Source of the DNA: Terriglobia bacterium
GTDB taxonomy: Bacteria; Acidobacteriota; Terriglobia; Bryobacterales; Bryobacteraceae
DNA: 64,000 nt
Assembly (NCBI GenBank): GCA_020073265.1
Contig: JAIQFN010000001.1
Location: forward strand, 62,001-126,000
Direction of reading: 5' to 3'
The stretch's first letter is position 1. Each line of letters starts with the position of its first letter. The position numbers and the translations under genes were made by a program. The notes under the pieces were generated by a model, which saw nothing but the letters and a program-made list of their open reading frames with translations, had not been told where the DNA came from and searched no databases. Positions 59,017 through 64,000 of the stretch are shown one piece after another.

Positions 59017-61463
59017 TACTGGACAATCAGATCGTCGAGGTCTACATGGGCGTCCCTCGCGGCTGGGTTTTTGCGGCCGGTTACCCGGATTTCCAGGGTG
59101 TGCTCGCCGGGGCCGGTCGCGCGGATCGGCGTCGATGATTTCCATGCGATGGCCGGGGAGTAGAGGTCCAGCGTGCCTTGGCTTGCGCCGTCCAGGATGA
59201 TTTCGGCGATGCCGCGGTTGAACGCCTTGGTATACACGTAGCGCGCTTCTTGGCCGGTGAAGCGAAACACCAAGGCCGCGCCCGCCGCGTTGGAATATGT
59301 CAGGGTGCCGTGCGCGGCTTCGGCGAATTGGCCGCGAACCCACAGGCCTTTGTACAGAACGCGGTCGTCCAGATCGTCGTATTCTCCGGGAGGCACGGCG
59401 GGACCGGGTTGATCCCAGCCAGCCGAACACTGGTCCTGCACGCGGCCGGCGTAGAAATTTCCCGATCGCAGCTCGGGGTCGGTGCAGTGTCTCAGAAATC
59501 CTTCGATCGGCGTAGTCTTGATCAGAGCGCCGCTGCCGGGCGACGGCGCGATCACCATGCGTGCTCCGAAATCCTCGACGATCCGCAGGCAATCCGGTGG
59601 GGTTTTCGCTGCCAGCATACGGTCGTAAAACTCGATGTTGTGCCAGGTCGTCGTAACCGCGGAGGCACGCAGCCCCGCGATGGCGTTGGTCTCAAGGAAG
59701 GCAACCGGGACGCCGGGATGAGCCTTGTTGAGATACGCGACCAGATTGCGCTCCGGCGCGTGGGCGGTCACGTATTCCTGGCGGGCGCTTTCGGACAGCG
59801 GGTTCGAAACGAAGTCCTTGAACAGCCAGTTGGAGGACGGGAGAAAGTAGAGGTTCAGGCAGAGCAGGGCGACCGCGAGCGTCATGGCAACCGGATAGAG
59901 GCGCGGGTAATCGCCGCGCAGGGCGGCGAAGGTGGACGCGATGAAGACAGTCGCCAGCGGCAGTGCTGGAAACAGATAGCGCACGCCGGGGTCCGCGATA
60001 AACGTAATGGCGGAGAACACCAGCAGCGTCAGCCCGCTCGAAATCGCCGGGTACGAGCCTTTCCGGCGCAGCAGTAGAATCCCCAGAGGCAGGAACACGA
60101 AATACTGGAAGCCGATTGCGCCATCCTGAACCTCGCGGAACAAGCTGGTGTGGAACGTCAGGTCGTAGAACGTGCGCAGTCCCAGATGCGGCGGCGACGG
60201 TGGCCCGGGGAAGGCTGCTTCCAAACTGGCGAACCGGGATGGAAAAATCCGCGCCAGATACGGAAACACCGGGTTGCCTGTTTTCGCATACGCGGTGAGA
60301 TAAGGCGGCGCGGCGAAGATCACGTAGCATGCCAACGCGAGGGCGCCCGCGCGCACAGGATTAGCGGACGGTTTCCGTTTTGCCGCCAGCGTCCAGAGCG
60401 AGATCAAGCCGAAGGGAGGAAGAAACGCGAGAGCGATGGCTTTGGTCGCCGCGCCGGCGCCGAGCAGCAGCCAGGCCAGGTAGAGATAAGGCTCGCGTCC
60501 GTTTTCACGATACAGGCCGAGCGAGACGAAGGCGCCGAAGCATAGCAAAGCCCAGAGATTCTCGACGAACAGCGATCCGGTGACGAGCTGCACCAGCGGA
60601 GTGGCGGCGAATAGCGCGGCGATGAGCAAGGCGGGCGCCGGCGGCAGCCATTTCCGAATCGTCCGAAGCAGCAGCGCCACGATGCACACGAGCAGCGCCA
60701 GATTGAACAGGCGCGCGGCCGCTTCTCCGCCCAGCAGGTAGCAGAGCGCGAAACACCAACTGGCGCCTTTCGGCATGACGGCCCAGAGCTGCCTGGTGAC
60801 ATCGAAGGTCCACAGGTGAAACATGGCCAGCGACGACGGCACCACCAGGTGCATGGAGAGCGCGTCGGGTCCAACTTCGAGTTCGAGCGCGGCCAGCCAG
60901 TGCAGCAGCAGCACGAATATCAGCGCGCCTGAAGCGAGTTGCTCGGGCCGGGTCAAACGTAGCGGCTTCCTTAAGGATGGGATTCGCGCGAGCCATGCCC
61001 AAGCCGCGCGCGGGCGTGCTAATAGCGGAGCTACGAGCGCGGCCAGGTACACGGCGGGATAGTTCACCGGCACCAGCGCCGCGATGCTGACGGCGAACAT
61101 GTACACGCTCAGGCCCAGTAGCATCGCGAGCCAGGAATCCGAATTCGAAGGCAGCATCCATTCGCCGAGGACCAGGCTGGAGAGGAAAACCAGGATGACA
61201 GCCAGTAGCGCGATGGGGCCGGCGGCCGCGACGGTGAAAGCCAGGACGCCGACTCCGATGACGACCGGAAACAGGCCCGGTTTCCACAGCGAGAACACCG
61301 CGAAAAACAGCGCGTAGGCCGCGGCGAAGATCAGGAATCGCTGCAGGCCGACGTGGCTCCAGATGTACTGCTTGAAAAGCTTGGCTTCCCAGGCGCCATA
61401 AACGGTGAACGCCAGCAGCGCGAGCAGAACCACCCAAAGACCGAGCCTCCGGACCTGCATCAT
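59016..61463 (-). CDS. Large polytopic membrane glycosyltransferase-like protein
   Basis: About 815 residues with roughly 13-14 hydrophobic helices in the first 540 residues, then a soluble periplasmic domain. The N-terminal part resembles GT-C enzymes (long hydrophobic loops, V-G-P-D-A-L-S-M-H near 200 with an acidic residue in an early loop). The C-terminal part (about 610-815) has S-x-x-D-L-D-D-R-V-L-Y-K-G-L-W and G-E-H-T-L-E-I-R-V-T-G, a beta sandwich of carbohydrate-binding type. The ATG at 61463 overlaps the upstream fusion gene stop (ATGA), so both are co-translated. Likely part of surface glycan or glycolipid assembly. Substrate unknown. Confidence 0.7.
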   Translation of the reverse strand: MMQVRRLGLWVVLLALLAFTVYGAWEAKLFKQYIWSHVGLQRFLIFAAAYALFFAVFSLWKPGLFPVVIGVGVLAFTVAAAGPIALLAVILVFLSSLVLGEWMLPSNSDSWLAMLLGLSVYMFAVSIAALVPVNYPAVYLAALVAPLLARPRAAWAWLARIPSLRKPLRLTRPEQLASGALIFVLLLHWLAALELEVGPDALSMHLVVPSSLAMFHLWTFDVTRQLWAVMPKGASWCFALCYLLGGEAAARLFNLALLVCIVALLLRTIRKWLPPAPALLIAALFAATPLVQLVTGSLFVENLWALLCFGAFVSLGLYRENGREPYLYLAWLLLGAGAATKAIALAFLPPFGLISLWTLAAKRKPSANPVRAGALALACYVIFAAPPYLTAYAKTGNPVFPYLARIFPSRFASLEAAFPGPPSPPHLGLRTFYDLTFHTSLFREVQDGAIGFQYFVFLPLGILLLRRKGSYPAISSGLTLLVFSAITFIADPGVRYLFPALPLATVFIASTFAALRGDYPRLYPVAMTLAVALLCLNLYFLPSSNWLFKDFVSNPLSESARQEYVTAHAPERNLVAYLNKAHPGVPVAFLETNAIAGLRASAVTTTWHNIEFYDRMLAAKTPPDCLRIVEDFGARMVIAPSPGSGALIKTTPIEGFLRHCTDPELRSGNFYAGRVQDQCSAGWDQPGPAVPPGEYDDLDDRVLYKGLWVRGQFAEAAHGTLTYSNAAGAALVFRFTGQEARYVYTKAFNRGIAEIILDGASQGTLDLYSPAIAWKSSTPIRATGPGEHTLEIRVTGRKNPAARDAHVDLDDLIVQ

Positions 61464-63145
61464 GCCGAAGCGGCGGCTTCGCGCGGGAGTTCGCGTTTGC
61501 GGACCACCATCAGGTGTTGAGTGTACACCAGCGGCCAGAGCGTCTTTTCGAGCACGACCTCGCCGAAGGGCGCGATTGATTCCAGTACCTCGCCCCGGTG
61601 CAGCGGGCGCTCGTCGGGGAAATTCCACAGGCCGAAGAATTCGGTTACGGCGCGCGCGGCTCGATACAGCGCGGTGGGCGTGGGGAAGGACAGGATCGCG
61701 TAACCGCCCGGCCGGAGCAGCTCGAAGTGCTTGAGCACGGCTTTGCGCGTTCCCTGCGGATCGAAGTGCTCGATCAGCCCGACGCTGAAGACGGCGTCGG
61801 CGCGAAAATCCAGGTGCATGTTCAGCACGTCGGCGCGATGCACGCGCACTTGGGGCGGCTTGTCGGGCCGCGCGCTCAGGATGTTCAAGCCGTGATCGTT
61901 ATTGTCGATGACGTGATAAACCGAGGGCCTGATCTCGGCGACGATTCGATCCAGAAAGCAGCTATTGGCGCCGCCCAGTTCGATGATCACTTCCCCGCCC
62001 GGATGATTGCGGAATTTCCGCAGCGCCGACACCAGCACGCGCGCGGTGTATCTGCGCGTGAATCGGGCGGTGAAAGGGACCGAGCGGTAGTAGAGATTCC
62101 AGTCCGTGGCCGCGGCGCGCGGGCGTTGGGTGAAGACGAAGTCGCGCTGCAATACGAAATTCGCGACGAACAGCAGCGACTCGGCGCTCACCTTGGCGAG
62201 AATCGCGTCGATGGCGAAGAAATAGGTCAGCAGGCGGATGAGCCCGTAGGAGAGCGCGCCGCTCGTAATCACCAGCAGGATGTACTTGGGGAAAAGAATC
62301 CGGTGCCGCTCGTGGGAGAGAAACACGGCCTTGCGAGCCGCGCCGTAGTTGAACAGAACGGCGGCGCCGCGGCTCATCGCCTGGGACGCCAGCACGCTTC
62401 GCGTGGCGCGATAGGCGAAGAAGAACACGATGTTGTCGACCGCCGCGGTGACCAGCGATAGCAGGCTGAAGCGGAACAGCACGAAGTAAATTTTCATCGA
62501 GTCGCGCAGCGGATCGAAGTGGGAAGTGGGATTGCCGGGCGCGTAGATGGTCCGGATCGGTTCTTCAACCACGGTGAGGCCGAGGTGCTTGGCGGCGATC
62601 AGCATGTCCAGCTCGAACTCGTATCGATCCGACCGCAGGTCGCTGGCGTACGGCAGCAATTTGCGGGGCAAGCCGCGCAATCCGGTCTGGCTGTCCTGGA
62701 CGCGCTGGCCCAGGATCGCGCGGGCGAGCGCGCGGGTGCACAGGTTGCCGATCCGGCTGCGAACGGGCACGTGCCGGTCGAATTGCCGGGCGCCCAGGAC
62801 CAGGCAATCCGGGTTCTGTTCGAGCGCGCGGGCGACGCACAGGACATCGGCGGGGTCGTGTTGGCCGTCGGCGTCCGCGGTCACGATGCCGGTGGAGTCC
62901 GGAAAAGTCTCAAGGACATAACGGATGGCGGTTTTCAGCGCGGCACCTTTGCCGAGATTGGTCTCGTGGCGCAGGATGTGAACCGGGGCGAAGGCGGAGC
63001 AGCGCTCAAAGATCTCGGCGTACTCCGGGCCGCTGCCGTCGTCCACGATCACGATGCACGGAACCGCGCGTCCGGCGAGCTGCTCCACCAGGGCCACGAG
63101 TTGCGGTCCAGGTCGAAAAGCCGGAATGACGATCGGCGTGTTCAT
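61460..63145 (-). CDS. GT2-GtrA-methyltransferase fusion protein
   Basis: 561 residues in three modules. About 1-220 is a GT2 (DPM1-like) glycosyltransferase with V-I-P-A-F-R-P-G, V-D-D-G-S-G and D-A-D-G-Q-H-D. About 225-345 is a GtrA-like four-helix membrane domain, L-V-T-A-A-V-D-N-I-V-F-F and F-V-A-N-F-V-L-Q-R-D-F-V-F. About 375-561 is a SAM methyltransferase: V-I-I-E-L-G-G-A-N-S, I-D-N-N-D and V-F-S-V-G-L-I-E-H-F-D. GT2 and GtrA are usually neighbours; fusion with a methyltransferase is unusual. A polyprenyl-phosphate sugar is a likely intermediate. Confidence 0.8.
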   Translation of the reverse strand: MNTPIVIPAFRPGPQLVALVEQLAGRAVPCIVIVDDGSGPEYAEIFERCSAFAPVHILRHETNLGKGAALKTAIRYVLETFPDSTGIVTADADGQHDPADVLCVARALEQNPDCLVLGARQFDRHVPVRSRIGNLCTRALARAILGQRVQDSQTGLRGLPRKLLPYASDLRSDRYEFELDMLIAAKHLGLTVVEEPIRTIYAPGNPTSHFDPLRDSMKIYFVLFRFSLLSLVTAAVDNIVFFFAYRATRSVLASQAMSRGAAVLFNYGAARKAVFLSHERHRILFPKYILLVITSGALSYGLIRLLTYFFAIDAILAKVSAESLLFVANFVLQRDFVFTQRPRAAATDWNLYYRSVPFTARFTRRYTARVLVSALRKFRNHPGGEVIIELGGANSCFLDRIVAEIRPSVYHVIDNNDHGLNILSARPDKPPQVRVHRADVLNMHLDFRADAVFSVGLIEHFDPQGTRKAVLKHFELLRPGGYAILSFPTPTALYRAARAVTEFFGLWNFPDERPLHRGEVLESIAPFGEVVLEKTLWPLVYTQHLMVVRKRELPREAAASA

Positions 63146-63248
63146 CCAAAGCCGCCTACAGTGGTCAGTTTAGCGCTGTAGGGCCGGAGCCCGAGCGATC
63201 CGCGGGAGGCCGCCGGCAAGCAGCAGGTTAAACTATCAACAGCCCTCG

Positions 63249-63995
63249 ATGAAGATCTCGGCTGCGATCATCACCTACAATGAAGAGCGCAACATTGCCC
63301 GGGCGCTGGAGAGCCTGCGGTGCTGCGACGAGATCGTGGTGGTGGACAGCGGGTCCACCGACCGCACCGTGGAGCTGGCGACAAAACTGGGCGCGCGTGT
63401 TCTGGACATGCCCTGGCGCGGTTACGCCGGACAGAAGAACTACGCTTCGGAGTGCTGTCAGTACGATTGGGTTCTTTCGCTCGATGCCGACGAAGCGCTA
63501 AGCGAGGCGCTGGAGGCCGAGCTCTGGCAGATCAAGAAAAACGGTCCGGAGTTCGACGCCTACACCATGCCGCGGCTGGCGCAATACCTGGGCCGCTGGA
63601 TTCTGCACTCGGGCTGGTATCCGGACCGCAAGGTGCGGCTGTTCGACCGGCGGCGCGCCAAGTGGGAGGGCAACTATGTCCACGAGTCGGTGGTTGTCGA
63701 CGGACGCATCGGGCATCTGAATTCGAATATTCTGCACTTCACCTGCAGCTCGCTTTCCGAACACCTCAAGACCATGGACCGCTACACGACGCTCGCAGCC
63801 GAGCAACTGGTGAGCCAGAACACGCCCATCGGCTGGGAGCAACTGGCGCTCGATCCGCCCTGGACATTCTTCAAGACCTACGTGCTGCAGCGCGGCTTTC
63901 TGGACGGCACCGAGGGACTTGCCATCGCATACATGGCGGCGCTCTACAATTTTCTGAAGTACGCCAAGGCCAAGAACATGGGACCTCGAGGGTAG
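63249..63995 (+). CDS. GT2-family glycosyltransferase, WaaE/KdtX-like
   Basis: 248-residue cytoplasmic glycosyltransferase. Typical WaaE-type pattern: I-T-Y-N-E-E-R-N-I at 8-16, E-I-V-V-V-D-S-G-S-T-D-R-T near 29-41, D-W-V-L-S-L-D-A-D-E near 74-83 with the D-A-D metal motif, then L-G-R-W-I-L-H-S-G-W-Y-P-D and L-F-D-R-R-R-A-K-W-E-G-N-Y-V-H-E. This group adds sugars to lipopolysaccharide core. The TAG stop is complete five bases before the window end. Divergent from the GT2-GtrA fusion. Confidence 0.88.
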   Translation: MKISAAIITYNEERNIARALESLRCCDEIVVVDSGSTDRTVELATKLGARVLDMPWRGYAGQKNYASECCQYDWVLSLDADEALSEALEAELWQIKKNGPEFDAYTMPRLAQYLGRWILHSGWYPDRKVRLFDRRRAKWEGNYVHESVVVDGRIGHLNSNILHFTCSSLSEHLKTMDRYTTLAAEQLVSQNTPIGWEQLALDPPWTFFKTYVLQRGFLDGTEGLAIAYMAALYNFLKYAKAKNMGPRG

Positions 63996-64000
63996 GTTGG

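Overview
The window is high-GC chromosomal DNA, most probably from an acidobacterium of the Solibacter/Bryobacter type. This is inferred from content: a secreted protein with the TIGR03437 C-terminal domain typical of Solibacter, a TIGR03067 double-domain protein, a DUF4159 remnant, a secreted 'DGQPDLQGVW' protein, and dispersed paired-hairpin repeats. No rRNA, tRNA, CRISPR array, transposase or integrase was recognised.

Layout. 1-10.5 kb: acyltransferase (cut by the left edge), methyltransferase, LolD-like ABC ATPase overlapping clpC, DUF4097 lipoprotein, Ycf48-like protein, HAD hydrolase, membrane glycosyltransferase, macro-domain protein. 10.46-12.86 kb: a DarT/DarG DNA ADP-ribosylation toxin-antitoxin cassette of visibly lower GC, lying between two perfect 106-bp direct repeats that duplicate the 3' end of the neighbouring alaC-like gene. 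12.7-28.2 kb: mostly housekeeping and secreted functions (aminotransferases, PIN-domain pair, MBL-fold protein, HNH pair, dusB, rnhA, TonB-like protein, leuS). The HNH pair abuts a truncated DUF4159 gene.

28.6-31.7 kb is a toxin-antitoxin hot spot: two decayed HigA-type antitoxin copies, a HigB/RelE-like toxin relic, a MazE-like/MazF pair whose toxin is frameshifted, and an apparently intact VapB/VapC pair flanked by a 31-bp direct repeat. 31.7-42.4 kb holds metY, a chemoreceptor, a PilZ-DnaJ fusion, an amidase with a tiny upstream partner, a heme-binding-type protein, a glycine-zipper protein, an internally deleted beta-lactamase-like gene and a DinB protein. 42.6-44.5 kb is an AbiE-type (AbiEi/AbiEii) system of lower GC with a nested dyad operator over its promoter.

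44.6-54.8 kb: secreted PDZ protein, M20 peptidase, EamA exporter, HtrA protease, secreted beta-rich proteins, LysR regulator, PilZ-like and CHRD proteins. 54.8-58.9 kb: the arginine operon argF-argG-argH-argR on the minus strand, headed by two tandem ARG-box-like palindromes, so ArgR probably regulates its own operon. 59-64 kb: cell-surface glycan genes, including a GT2-GtrA-methyltransferase fusion translationally coupled to a large membrane glycosyltransferase.

The main themes of interest are toxin-antitoxin and abortive-infection modules at several ages (intact, flanked by repeats, and decayed), and a family of two-hairpin intergenic repeats with compensatory base changes. All identifications come from reading motifs by eye; no database search was run.
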